This document shows positions 1 to 8,594 of a stretch of 64,000 nucleotides of DNA, piece after piece. Position numbers and translations under genes: made by a program. The DNA is from Bermanella marisrubri. Its GTDB lineage: Bacteria; Pseudomonadota; Gammaproteobacteria; Pseudomonadales; Oceanobacteraceae. Below the pieces are notes generated by a model. The model was not told the DNA's origin. It saw nothing but the letters and a program-made list of their open reading frames with translations, and searched no databases. Every line of letters starts with the position of its first letter. Positions within the stretch are counted from its first letter, which is position 1. The stretch lies in contig NZ_CP051183.1 in NCBI RefSeq assembly GCF_012295615.1, forward strand, positions 3,003,001-3,067,000, in the 5' to 3' direction.

Positions 1-358
1 TCAAACCAACACTCAGTGCCGTACTAGCATTAAGCCCGGCTAACCAGGCGATAATCGCAACTAAAATTGTGGTTAACGCCACTTGTAATCCGCCAAGGCC
101 AAGCAACCGATTGCGCATTCCCCAGAGCTCTTTTGGATCAAGCTCTAGCCCAACCAAAAACAGCATCATCACTACGCCAAATTCGGCAAAATGCTGAATG
201 GTATCTGTTTCACTGCCTACTAACCCTAAAACAGGACCGATAACCAAACCTGCAATCAAATAACCTAAAACTGAACCTAAACCCAGACGTCGAGCCAAAG
301 GTACAGCTATCACCGCTGCACACAAGTAAATGAAGGCTTGTATAAAATATTCTGTCAT
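1..358 (-). CDS. KefB/KefC-type cation:proton antiporter, N-terminal part
   Basis: Only the first 119 codons are inside the window; the gene runs off the left edge. Translation of the reverse strand gives a hydrophobic chain starting MTEYFIQAFIYLCAAVIAVP, followed by LGLGSVLGYLIAGLVIGP and FGVVMMLFLVGLELDP, which are signature segments of the CPA2 monovalent cation:H+ antiporter family (KefB/KefC). These inner-membrane proteins gate K+ efflux during electrophile stress. The start codon overlaps the stop of the upstream KefF-like gene as ATGA, the arrangement expected for an antiporter and its flavoprotein activator. The TrkA-N domain that would separate KefB/KefC from other CPA2 members is not visible. 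Confidence 0.85.
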   Translation of the reverse strand, partial: MTEYFIQAFIYLCAAVIAVPLARRLGLGSVLGYLIAGLVIGPVLGLVGSETDTIQHFAEFGVVMMLFLVGLELDPKELWGMRNRLLGLGGLQVALTTILVAIIAWLAGLNASTALSVGL

Positions 359-963
359 GACGATGCGCCTCCAAGATCGCGATTCCAATCATTGAGTTTA
401 GCGAGGCTTTGGCATGCCTGTATATCCAATGTCTCTTCTACAAGCGCCTTCAACAGCATCTGCCATTCACTAATGTGTTGCTGCAAACGACCGTCTTCTT
501 TGGCTGTGCGTGAACTGAATAGTGCAAATGGAGGAAGGTAGTTCATCTTCGTAAGATAGGCGGTTTGCTCTAAGGGTTGCAGTAGCTGCAATATGGTAAA
601 GTGATTATAGCCGTCAGTTTGATACGCCACTTCGGCTCCCCCTGCTGTTATTGCGCAAAAGAAATGTTTACCCTCTAGTGCCTTGCCCTCTTTGCCGTAG
701 GCGAAACCGTACTCAAGCACAAGATCTTGCCATTCCTTCAATAAAGACGGCGTGGAATACCAATACAGTGGGAACATAAAAATAACCACATCATGCTCCA
801 AAAGACGCTGCTGCTCACGATCAATGTTGATTCTAAAATCGGGATACTCCGCGTACAAATCAATGCAGGTCACACCTGGCATCTCACTAGATTGATATAG
901 GGGCACATTTACTTCACTGCGCCCTTGAGAAGGATGGGCAAATAGTAACAGCACCTTCGCCAT
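355..963 (-). CDS. KefF/KefG-like NAD(P)H oxidoreductase, antiporter ancillary protein
   Basis: A 202-residue flavodoxin-fold quinone reductase of the NAD(P)H dehydrogenase 2 family. Visible are the flavin-binding N-terminus LLLFAHPSQGRSEVN, the FPLYWYSTPSLLKEWQDLVL block near residue 95, and the AYGKEGKALEGK segment followed by TAGG, all typical of KefF, KefG and MdaB. Cytosolic KefF-type proteins bind FMN and activate the KefB/KefC antiporter, which is exactly the gene that follows with a 4-base overlap. The upstream region (964-1109) is shared with the divergent glutathione peroxidase gene, pairing two glutathione-linked stress functions. KefF versus KefG cannot be decided from sequence alone. 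Confidence 0.88.
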   Translation of the reverse strand: MAKVLLLFAHPSQGRSEVNVPLYQSSEMPGVTCIDLYAEYPDFRINIDREQQRLLEHDVVIFMFPLYWYSTPSLLKEWQDLVLEYGFAYGKEGKALEGKHFFCAITAGGAEVAYQTDGYNHFTILQLLQPLEQTAYLTKMNYLPPFALFSSRTAKEDGRLQQHISEWQMLLKALVEETLDIQACQSLAKLNDWNRDLGGASS

Positions 964-1109
964 GAAAGCCTCAGTATCGAATAGGATTAAACTATCATAA
1001 TAGCATTTGATTATATTAATTGCCCATGCGCCTAGACTTTCAAACTTTTTAGTATTGAAAACCGATTAGGGCAACACTGCGTAAATATGCATAAGATGAG
1101 GAGGCCCAC

Positions 1110-1679
1110 ATGCTACGAAGTACAATAACTCTGGCTTTCATGATTGGCGTTACTTTGATCGTCAGCTATCAAGCGAAAGCCGGTGAAGACAATACAAAAG
1201 ACTGCCCACAGTGGCTCGATATGACACTGCATAAACTGCATAGCAAGGAAACAGTAGATCTTTGCAGTGTTGTAACAGGCCACCCACTATTGATTGTCAA
1301 TACGGCCAGTCACTGCGGCTATACGAAGCAATTTTCTGGCTTAGAAGCTTTGCATCAAGATTTTCAAGATATGGGCTTGGTAATCATTGGTTTCCCGAGC
1401 AACAGTTTTAACCAAGAAGCCAGCAGCGAAGCAAAAACAGCCAGCGTATGCTTCAAAAATTTTGGTGTCACTTTCTTAATGAGTAAGCCGGTCAACGTTC
1501 GCGGTGAAGACGCTCACCCGGTATTTAAGCATCTTAATCAGCAGCGTGGAGAACCTTCATGGAACTTCAACAAATACCTGGTTTCCCCAAATGGCGAAGT
1601 GTTGAAACGCTATGAATCGAGTGTTACCCCCAGTTCGCAACGCTTACGCAATGATATTCGCACACAATTCTCCTTATGA
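1110..1679 (+). CDS. glutathione peroxidase family protein, exported, Cys type
   Basis: 189 residues with an N-terminal signal peptide (cut probably after QAKA, residue ~24), so the protein should be periplasmic. The peroxidatic motif NTASHCGYTKQF places a cysteine at residue 69 where animal enzymes carry selenocysteine. The second motif reads FPSNSFNQEAS instead of the usual FPCNQFGxQEP, so the Gln of the classic catalytic tetrad is replaced by Ser; related bacterial forms with PSND are known to me. The Trp-Asn pair is present in PSWNFNKYLV. A GGAGG ribosome site precedes the ATG. The stop overlaps the start of the next photolyase gene (ATGA), so hydroperoxide removal and photolyase genes are cotranscribed. 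Confidence 0.88.
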   Translation: MLRSTITLAFMIGVTLIVSYQAKAGEDNTKDCPQWLDMTLHKLHSKETVDLCSVVTGHPLLIVNTASHCGYTKQFSGLEALHQDFQDMGLVIIGFPSNSFNQEASSEAKTASVCFKNFGVTFLMSKPVNVRGEDAHPVFKHLNQQRGEPSWNFNKYLVSPNGEVLKRYESSVTPSSQRLRNDIRTQFSL

Positions 1680-2998
1680 AACTATATCAACGTTCTCTAT
1701 TTGTCTTTAGTAAAGACCTAAGACTGCATGATCACCCAGGATTAAAACAAGCCAATGATCTCAGTGAGCGTTTGGCTTGTGTATATTTTCTGTCACCTTA
1801 CGAGTTTGAACCAAAAAGTTTTTCCGTTTGCCCAATGGGAAAGCAACGCTATGAGTTCTTACGGCAAGGCTTGTGCGATTTAAGAAACAGTTTAAATGAC
1901 ATTGATCACGAGCTGCATGTGTTTCAGGAGAAGGTGGCTCCAGGTCTCGAACGCATCATAGAACAAAACAAAATCGAGGCTGTATTCGCTTCACGATGCG
2001 CGGGAACCTATGAGAATCAGGTATGGGTTAGTTTGCAAAAGCGCCAGCCAAATTTGAAGATTCATTTAGTTGACAGCCACACCCTGTTCAATATTGATCA
2101 ACCCGATTTATCTAAATCCTTTTACAATAGCTTTAGCCAGTTTCGCCGCCAAGCAGAAAAATGGCCCCAGCCTTTACCTATGGCGACGATCTTGAGCCTG
2201 CCTGCCGCCATGCCGGTTGCCACAGACTCTGCCAGAATAAATCTAGACGATAACCGTTCCTCTGCGCTGTGTATTACCGGGGGTGAGCAAAAAGGGCTTG
2301 AACACCTTTACGACTATTTTAACGGCAGCTATGCGTTGCAGTACAAAGCAACCCGCAATGCCCTAGATGGTTGGGAGAATAGTTCTAAGTTCAGCTATTG
2401 GCTGGCTCAAGGGAGTCTCAGTGTACGCTTAATTTTGCAGGAATTACGTCAATTTGAATCCTTACACAGCAATAATGAATCTACTGAGCATCTCTACATG
2501 GAGCTTCTTTGGAGGGAGTTTTTCCAATGGTATAGCCACTTTTATGGCAAGCAGCTTTTTTATTTCTCGGGTATTCAGAAGAAACGTCCACTCACCACGT
2601 TTTACCCACAAGCGTTTCGCATGTGGCTAGAAGGCCATACTGAATGGCCGCTAGTAAATGCCTGTATGAATCAACTACGCACAACAGGCTACATGAGTAA
2701 TCGCGGTCGGCAGATCGTTGCTAGCTGTTTGCTGAATGAACTAAAAGTTGATTGGCGGGCAGGAGCACAAGCATTTGAACATTATTTGCTGGACTATGAC
2801 GTTGCCGCCAACTGGGGTAACTGGCAGTACATCGCAGGCGTTGGCGCGGACCCAAGAGGCGGACGTCACTTTAATATAGAAAAGCAAACTCAGCTATATG
2901 ACCCTGACAACCTCTTCATTGACAAGTGGTCTGGCAACAGTACGGCAAGTATTCATACGGTCGATGCCGCTGATTGGCCTGTAGGATCGCAAAAATGA
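1676..2998 (+). CDS. DASH-type cryptochrome (single-strand photolyase)
   Basis: 440 residues with the photolyase N-terminal alpha/beta domain (LFVFSKDLRLHDHPGL) and the FAD-binding helical domain. The C-terminal blocks YMSNRGRQIVASCL and WGNWQYIAGVGADPRGGRHF are characteristic of CRY-DASH proteins, which repair cyclobutane pyrimidine dimers mainly in single-stranded DNA and bind FAD plus a pterin (MTHF). The length matches bacterial CRY-DASH. It lies second in a four-to-five gene run starting with the glutathione peroxidase; both its start and its stop overlap neighbours by 4 bases, indicating translational coupling with the following family member. Confidence 0.93.
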   Translation: MKLYQRSLFVFSKDLRLHDHPGLKQANDLSERLACVYFLSPYEFEPKSFSVCPMGKQRYEFLRQGLCDLRNSLNDIDHELHVFQEKVAPGLERIIEQNKIEAVFASRCAGTYENQVWVSLQKRQPNLKIHLVDSHTLFNIDQPDLSKSFYNSFSQFRRQAEKWPQPLPMATILSLPAAMPVATDSARINLDDNRSSALCITGGEQKGLEHLYDYFNGSYALQYKATRNALDGWENSSKFSYWLAQGSLSVRLILQELRQFESLHSNNESTEHLYMELLWREFFQWYSHFYGKQLFYFSGIQKKRPLTTFYPQAFRMWLEGHTEWPLVNACMNQLRTTGYMSNRGRQIVASCLLNELKVDWRAGAQAFEHYLLDYDVAANWGNWQYIAGVGADPRGGRHFNIEKQTQLYDPDNLFIDKWSGNSTASIHTVDAADWPVGSQK

Positions 2999-4452
2999 AT
3001 GTCGTCTGGTTTAAACGAGATTTACGTTTACACGATCACGATGCTTTGTTTAAAGCAATTTCACTCGGCAAGCCCTGTCTTCTACTTTACATTCTTGAGC
3101 CTAGCTTAATAGAAGATACTCACTATGATGATCGCCATTGGCGTTTTGTTTACGAATCGCTGCAAGACCTTAACAAACAACTTTCGCCTTATGGGCATCG
3201 CTTAACTGTCATTAAGGGCGAGGCTCTGGATGTTCTGCAGGCGATACATCAGCGTCACGAGATTCATACCATTTTTAGCCACCAAGAAATTGGTATCGCA
3301 CGTACTTTTTCTCGCGACCGAAAAATAGAATATTGGTGTAAAAATAACAGCATAGTTTGGCAGCAAAGTCCTCATGGCGCTGTCGTCAGAGGTTTACAAC
3401 ATCGACTCTATTGGCAGGATCATTGGTACAACTACATGGCCAGAAGCATTCCACCGATTGAGCTAAATAAACTCAAAAGTGAACAATCCTGCCTACATGA
3501 TGTTGACGCGTTTGATGATATCTACAAACAAACCAATCCCCACTTTCAATACGGGGGTGAGTCCAGTGCGATGGTAACACTAGAAGACTTTTTAACGGAT
3601 CGTCACCTTCATTATCGTGGCAGCATATCCAGCCCCTCGCGATCTCGACACTATTGCTCTCGACTTTCGCCATATCTCGCATGGGGAAATTTAAGCTTGC
3701 GCTATTGCTATCAGCAAACACAATTGGCCTTCGCGCAAAGTAAAGGCAAGCAACACTTAAATGCATTTAGCTCACGTTTGCACTGGCATTGTCATTTTAT
3801 TCAAAAATTTGAGTCTGAAAGCCGAATGGAATTTGAAGCTGTCAATCGTGGCTATTTGGACTTCCCTTATGATATCGGTGATAGTGCTCATGAAAAACTG
3901 GCTATCTGGCAACAAGGAAAAACAGGGTATCCTTTAGTGGATGCTTGCATACGCTGTCTCCAAACAACGGGTTATCTAAATTTTCGTATGCGGGCTATGC
4001 TAGTGAGCTTTGCCTGCCATTATCTTAACTTGCATTGGAAATCTGTTGCAGAGTACTTAGCAAAACTCTTTCTCGACTTTGATCCAGGTATTCATTACAG
4101 CCAGATACAAATGCAAGCAGGTATCACTGGAACAAACACAATTCGGATTTATAACCCAGTTAAGCAAAGCCAAGAGCAAGACCCTGAGGGTGAGTTTATT
4201 CGTCTATGGTGCCCAGAGCTCTCCAGCTTAAGTAATGATGTTATTCATAGTCCATGGTTGCTTGGTCCCTTAGAAAAGCAAATGTTTGCGCTGGACTATC
4301 CTGAACCCATGGTGAATGCGGACTGCATCCAAATAAATCGAGAACGCCTATGGAGCTGGCGCAGCCGAGATAAAGTAAAGCTTGAAGCTAAACGAATATT
4401 GAACACTCATGTCACACCCAACAGCGAAACCCGACAACAAGCAAAGCGTTAG
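2995..4452 (+). CDS. divergent FAD-binding cryptochrome/photolyase family protein
   Basis: 485 residues starting MNVVWFKRDLRLHDHDALFK. I chose the ATG at 2995 because it overlaps the previous stop as ATGA and begins directly at the photolyase fold; an upstream in-frame ATG at 2974 would add only seven residues. The N-terminal photolyase domain and helical FAD domain (TGYPLVDACIRCLQTTGYLN) are clear. The segment normally reading NNGGWQWxAxTGxDAxPYFRIFNP in class I enzymes is instead GIHYSQIQMQAGITGTNTIR, then IYNPVKQ, so it belongs to a distinct, less studied clade. Whether it repairs DNA or senses light cannot be told from sequence. Its neighbours are two other family members. Confidence 0.85.
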   Translation: MNVVWFKRDLRLHDHDALFKAISLGKPCLLLYILEPSLIEDTHYDDRHWRFVYESLQDLNKQLSPYGHRLTVIKGEALDVLQAIHQRHEIHTIFSHQEIGIARTFSRDRKIEYWCKNNSIVWQQSPHGAVVRGLQHRLYWQDHWYNYMARSIPPIELNKLKSEQSCLHDVDAFDDIYKQTNPHFQYGGESSAMVTLEDFLTDRHLHYRGSISSPSRSRHYCSRLSPYLAWGNLSLRYCYQQTQLAFAQSKGKQHLNAFSSRLHWHCHFIQKFESESRMEFEAVNRGYLDFPYDIGDSAHEKLAIWQQGKTGYPLVDACIRCLQTTGYLNFRMRAMLVSFACHYLNLHWKSVAEYLAKLFLDFDPGIHYSQIQMQAGITGTNTIRIYNPVKQSQEQDPEGEFIRLWCPELSSLSNDVIHSPWLLGPLEKQMFALDYPEPMVNADCIQINRERLWSWRSRDKVKLEAKRILNTHVTPNSETRQQAKR

Positions 4453-4463
4453 GTAAACATTGA

Positions 4464-4613
4464 ATGGCGCACAAAAAAAATCATTTACCGGAAAAGCAAT
4501 GTATTGTCTGTCAAAGACCATTCACTTGGCGGAAGAAATGGGAAAAAGACTGGCAAAACGTGAAATATTGCAGTGAACGATGCAGGAGACATAAATCCTA
4601 TGCACTACGATAA
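4464..4613 (+). CDS. DUF2256 small zinc-ribbon protein
   Basis: A 49-residue reading frame beginning [20 protein letters not shown] and continuing with WRKKWEKDW and KYCSERCRR. The CxxC...CxxxC cysteines (CIVC and CSERC) and the RPFTWRKKW core are the hallmark of DUF2256, a tiny predicted zinc-binding family often found beside cryptochrome/photolyase genes. Its function is unknown. The frame starts 11 bases after the preceding photolyase stop and its last 14 bases overlap the start of the following iron-sulfur photolyase, so it is translated as part of this operon. Very basic composition would suit nucleic-acid contact, but that is inference. Confidence 0.85.
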   Translation: MAHKKNHLPEKQCIVCQRPFTWRKKWEKDWQNVKYCSERCRRHKSYALR

Positions 4614-6150
4614 CATTTGTCTGATTTTAGGGGATCAACTCAATGCTGGTCACTCATGGTTCCAAAAGAAAGATCAAGACACTTTATTTGTAATAGCCGA
4701 GCTTTATCAAGAAACCCAATACACTAAGCATCACATTCAAAAATTATGCGGTTTCTTTATGGCCATGGATAAATTCGCAAAGGCCCTGAAAAAAGCAGGT
4801 CACGAGGTTTTGCATCTCTCTTTAGATGACACTCAGGAATTTTCAAACTTACCAGAGCTAATCAGGCACCTAACATCTAAATACAAGGCGACCACATTTC
4901 ACTATCAGCGGCCTGATGAGTATCGACTTTTAGAGCAACTTCGCAATTTAGATCTACCAAATACAGCAACAAAAGAAAGTGATACCGAGCATTTCTTATT
5001 GCCCTTTGAAGAGATAGAAAAAACCTTCAAACCAAATAAAGCACATCGCATGGAAGCTTTTTATAGAAAAATGCGTAAACAGTTTAATATTCTTATGAAT
5101 GGTGATGAGCCTGCAGGAGGCAAGTGGAACTTTGACCAAGACAATCGAGGCAGCCTAAGTGAAGAAGCCATCCAAGATATCCCTGAACCAATTAGTTTTA
5201 GCCATGATGCTCGCTCCACTATTAAGCGCTTAGACAAACATGGTGTTGAATATTTTGGTAGTTTAAACAATAAGCAGAGTTTCATTTGGCCTATAACACG
5301 CAGTGAAGCGCGCCAAGTATTGGATTATTTTTGTGATTCTCTTTTACCTAAATTTGGCCTTTATCAAGACGCGATGACGCTGCACTCAGCTCATGCTTGG
5401 TCCCTTTATCACAGTCGCTTGTCTTTCGCACTTAATACGAAAATGATCAGTCCGCTAGAAGTGATACAAAAAGCCATACAAGCCTATGAGCAAAGCAATC
5501 AAATCAACCTTGCACAAATAGAAGGTTTTGTTCGTCAGATTCTGGGTTGGCGCGAGTTCATTCGTGCTATGTATTGGATCAATATGCCTGATTATCAGAA
5601 TAAAAATTCATTGGACGCAAGCCGCTCACTGCCAAACTACTTTTGGAATGGTGAAACTAAAATGCAATGCATGCGAGCATGCTTATCTCAAAGCCTCGAG
5701 CATGCCTATGCCCATCACATACAGCGTCTTATGATCATTGGTAATTTTTCTCTATTAGCCGGTCTCGATCCTAAGGCTGTTGATGCTTGGTACCTAGGCG
5801 TTTATATCGATGCCATTGAATGGGTAGAGATGCCAAATACTCGCGGCATGAGTCAATTTGCAGATGGCGGGCTAGTAGCCAGTAAACCCTATGCAGGTAG
5901 TGCCAATTATATCAATAAAATGAGTGACTACTGTCAAAGCTGCTACTACAAGCACAATCAAAAAACAGGTGATCGGGCGTGTCCTTTTAATAGCTTATAT
6001 TGGCATTTCCTAGATCGGCATCAAGAAAAATTCGCTAAGAACCCGAGAATGGCGTTAACCTATAAAAATTGGCAGAAACAAAAACCAGAAAATAAGGAAG
6101 CGGTTTTAAAACAGGCCAAAACTTACTTGAATGATATCGAAGCACTTTAG
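4600..6150 (+). CDS. iron-sulfur bacterial cryptochrome/(6-4) photolyase (DPRP family)
   Basis: 516 residues starting [20 protein letters not shown]. The ATG at 4600 is preferred over an in-frame GTG at 4573 because AGGAGA lies about 10 bases upstream and ILGDQL is the family N-terminus. The protein matches the PhrB/CryB group that repairs (6-4) photoproducts and carries FAD, a lumazine antenna and a [4Fe-4S] cluster. Four cysteines sit at residues 357, 445, 448 and 461; the spacings (88, 3, 13) equal those of the cluster ligands of Agrobacterium PhrB (350, 438, 441, 454). The conserved [11 protein letters not shown]-like block appears as [11 protein letters not shown]. It closes the photolyase run begun at 1676. 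Confidence 0.93.
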   Translation: MHYDNICLILGDQLNAGHSWFQKKDQDTLFVIAELYQETQYTKHHIQKLCGFFMAMDKFAKALKKAGHEVLHLSLDDTQEFSNLPELIRHLTSKYKATTFHYQRPDEYRLLEQLRNLDLPNTATKESDTEHFLLPFEEIEKTFKPNKAHRMEAFYRKMRKQFNILMNGDEPAGGKWNFDQDNRGSLSEEAIQDIPEPISFSHDARSTIKRLDKHGVEYFGSLNNKQSFIWPITRSEARQVLDYFCDSLLPKFGLYQDAMTLHSAHAWSLYHSRLSFALNTKMISPLEVIQKAIQAYEQSNQINLAQIEGFVRQILGWREFIRAMYWINMPDYQNKNSLDASRSLPNYFWNGETKMQCMRACLSQSLEHAYAHHIQRLMIIGNFSLLAGLDPKAVDAWYLGVYIDAIEWVEMPNTRGMSQFADGGLVASKPYAGSANYINKMSDYCQSCYYKHNQKTGDRACPFNSLYWHFLDRHQEKFAKNPRMALTYKNWQKQKPENKEAVLKQAKTYLNDIEAL

Positions 6151-6199
6151 ATTACTTTTGCTCGCATTTGATATCCGTTCTAATAGGCAGGAAACTTAA

Positions 6200-7402
6200 C
6201 TATTCATGGCCATTAGAAAGTGGCAGACAAAAAACCACTCGAGTTCCCGGCGAGTATTGCTCATCCACCCAGATATCACCACCTTGATTGCGCACAAACT
6301 CGGCACTGAGCACAAGCCCCAAACCATGACCCTTTTCTCCCATAGTGCCCTCTCCACTTTTCACACTGGTACGAAACACTTTTTGTTTGATTTCATCACT
6401 CATACCAGATCCTTGATCGATAATCGCGATTTCCACTTGATCTTGATTTATTATTCCTTGCAACTGAATTGTCGTTTGTTCAGGACTATATTTGATAGCG
6501 TTACTTAACAGGTTACGAATGACTGTTTTGATAAGCGCTTTGTCGGCCATTACCACTGCATCATGATCCACATCAAGATCAATCGTCTGCTGCTTCATCT
6601 CGACCGCATCCTTCAAAAAATCGACGGTTTCCATAATCACAGGCATTAAAGTTATCGGTTCCAAGCTTATGCTAATGGCACCCAAGCGGTTCCTTGACCA
6701 CTGAAGCAGTTCATCTAATAAATTGTATACCTGCATACTCGAAGTAAGGATGGCATCTGCCATTTGCTTTAAGCGCTCTGGTGTTAGCTTGTTGGCTTTC
6801 TCATGAAGAATGCGAGACAAACCGAGAATACCATTGAAAGGTGTGCGCAAGTCATGGGCCATGACCGCAAAGATCTGGTCGCGCTCTTTGTTTAAGTGCT
6901 CTAGCTGTCGGTGCTTTAAACGAAGTTCTAATTGGCTGATGACTTGATTGGCTAAGATTTTTAACGCGCGCGTTTGATGTTCGGTAAGCTTATGCGTTTC
7001 CGTATCAATAACACAAAGTGTTCCAATCGGCATACCACTCTCTGTTACAAGCGGTGCGCCAGCATAAAAACGTATATCAGGTGCGCCTGTTACTAATGGG
7101 TTATCATGAAAGCGCTCGTCTGTAGCAGCATTTGGAACCTCAAACACCTCATCTTGCAGAATCGCATGGGAACAAAATGCCACCTCTCTTGACGTTTCGT
7201 CTGCATCTAGACCTTTGCGTGATTTAAACCATTGCCGATCACTATCGATCAAGGAGATAAGCGAGATAGGGGTCCCACAAATTTCACTCGCCAGCTCGGT
7301 AAGCTCATCCAAGGCCGATTCATCGTCAGTGTCCAAGACTTCAAGACGCAATAGCTCTTTTAAGCGCTCGCTTTCCTGAGGATGTAAATCAGCGGGAGTC
7401 AT
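6200..7402 (-). CDS. GAF-domain sensor histidine kinase
   Basis: 400 residues, no membrane segment, so a cytosolic sensor. Residues ~25-160 form a GAF domain (ISLIDSDRQWFKSRKGLD, then VAFCSHAIL and FYAGAPL), similar to GAF modules in many bacterial kinases and phytochrome-like proteins. A HisKA dimerisation domain follows with the phospho-acceptor His at residue 183 (FAVMAHDLRTPFN). The ATPase domain shows the N box RNLLSNAIKYSP and the G boxes DQGSGM and GEKGHGLGL. No response regulator is adjacent, so the partner is unknown. It lies convergent to the photolyase operon; a light or redox input is possible but not shown. The chromophore cysteine of bacteriophytochromes is not evident. Confidence 0.9.
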   Translation of the reverse strand: MTPADLHPQESERLKELLRLEVLDTDDESALDELTELASEICGTPISLISLIDSDRQWFKSRKGLDADETSREVAFCSHAILQDEVFEVPNAATDERFHDNPLVTGAPDIRFYAGAPLVTESGMPIGTLCVIDTETHKLTEHQTRALKILANQVISQLELRLKHRQLEHLNKERDQIFAVMAHDLRTPFNGILGLSRILHEKANKLTPERLKQMADAILTSSMQVYNLLDELLQWSRNRLGAISISLEPITLMPVIMETVDFLKDAVEMKQQTIDLDVDHDAVVMADKALIKTVIRNLLSNAIKYSPEQTTIQLQGIINQDQVEIAIIDQGSGMSDEIKQKVFRTSVKSGEGTMGEKGHGLGLVLSAEFVRNQGGDIWVDEQYSPGTRVVFCLPLSNGHE

Positions 7403-7476
7403 TCACACAGTCCTTTATTGCCTTTCTTTACAGTCTAGACAAAGATTAGCAATAAGAAACTGCGCTGTGATATGTA

Positions 7477-8283
7477 TTAGTTCGCAAAATTTGGCGCTTT
7501 GCGAGGCTTAGGCATAAGCGTCTTGAGCTTAACCAGTCCTTTGCGCAAGACATACTTAGGAAACGTCATCAAGCTTACTCGACCAATTTGCAAGGCTTCA
7601 TCTCCCTGTTCAAAGTTGAGTAGATCTTGATAAAACTGAGTCAAAGCCGGATCGCGGTGATGGAACCTAGCATCTTCTGCGTCTTTTTCAAAAACCGTTC
7701 CATCTACACTACCTTTGAATACAAATCGCGAGGCATCGAAAAAGGCCGCATCATTAATGGCGATGGAGTCTCGGTAGTGGCGATCGATACTGCCAGCGAT
7801 TTTATAGTGGGTTTGGGAGGGTTGCTTAACGCCATATGGAGAAGGATAGAGTTGCTCGAAGTACATAGCTACATTGCCTAGGCTTGATAAAACACAAGCG
7901 CAGTTACTAATCCAAGTGCCTTTCAATGGCGCCTTTTTCCACAAATAGGTGAGCAATAACTTACTAGTGAGATGGTGTGTTAAATTCATACCACGAGCAT
8001 CAGGATGGACACACGTCAACCCTAAGTGCAGCACGTCTCCATGCCCTTCTACTGGCAACGCCAAAGCAGAGCAGAATCCCAATAATCGGCCTGATTTATC
8101 TCGAGCCAAGCAGATAACCGCTCTGTCAAGTTCTTGTTTTTTACCTGATAACGCTTGATAAAGAGGCGTCTCATGAAAGCATTCTGAAGCTACTTCACGC
8201 AGTTCGGCAACTAATAAATTTAAATCGTCCGGGGCCATAGTGAGGCCAGGGAAAAACAACACTTGGTACTGATTTTGACTCAT
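7477..8283 (-). CDS. GNAT-like acyltransferase protein of unknown substrate
   Basis: 268 residues, soluble. The central part (RLLGFCSALALPVEGHGDVLHLGLTCVHPDARGMNLTHHL read in pieces) has the layout of an N-acetyltransferase beta-strand followed by the acetyl-CoA-binding loop RGMNLTHHL, so a GNAT fold is likely. The C-terminal third is rich in basic residues and ends KPRKAPNFAN. I do not recognise a precise family. It is a single gene between the sensor kinase and the pirin cluster; 311 bases of non-coding DNA lie upstream. Function is unassigned. Confidence 0.6.
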   Translation of the reverse strand: MSQNQYQVLFFPGLTMAPDDLNLLVAELREVASECFHETPLYQALSGKKQELDRAVICLARDKSGRLLGFCSALALPVEGHGDVLHLGLTCVHPDARGMNLTHHLTSKLLLTYLWKKAPLKGTWISNCACVLSSLGNVAMYFEQLYPSPYGVKQPSQTHYKIAGSIDRHYRDSIAINDAAFFDASRFVFKGSVDGTVFEKDAEDARFHHRDPALTQFYQDLLNFEQGDEALQIGRVSLMTFPKYVLRKGLVKLKTLMPKPRKAPNFAN

Positions 8284-8594
8284 GCTTCACCTCGTTTTCG
8301 TCTCTTTCTTAAACCTGAGACAGATTGAATTGCCGCTCCTTGGCTCTTTATTCTTTAAGACGTTCTTTTTTAGAACGTGTGGCTAGAGTAAAAAGGAAAA
8401 ATGACAGCGGGGTGACAAGTAAACTGCAATTCAAAGACAAATTAATGAGGGTTCTGTGACAACTAGACAGCCAAGGCCACCACCAGGTGACATTAAAGCT
8501 TTCGATCATTTGCGTCGAATTTTGTTGGCTAAAGACCTGACTTTTAGTTGTAGCCTAATGCGCTAAGATAGTATTAACGACAGAGGAGCACAGT
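8284..8594. other. intergenic region with an inverted repeat
   Basis: 311 bases between the divergent GNAT-like and pirin genes. It contains the inverted repeat ACGTTCT-N5-AGAACGT at 8360-8378, a possible operator for either gene. Three scattered TGACA copies (around 8404, 8457 and 8489) are seen without regular spacing. A GAGGAGC ribosome site precedes the pirin ATG. No convincing open reading frame or ECF-type promoter was found here. Confidence 0.4.

Noticed and set aside
1056-1086. TGAAAA...CGTAAATA before the glutathione peroxidase/photolyase operon as an ECF11 site
   Set aside because: The -35 does not resemble TGATC and the spacing is two bases too long; another ECF class remains possible but unsupported.
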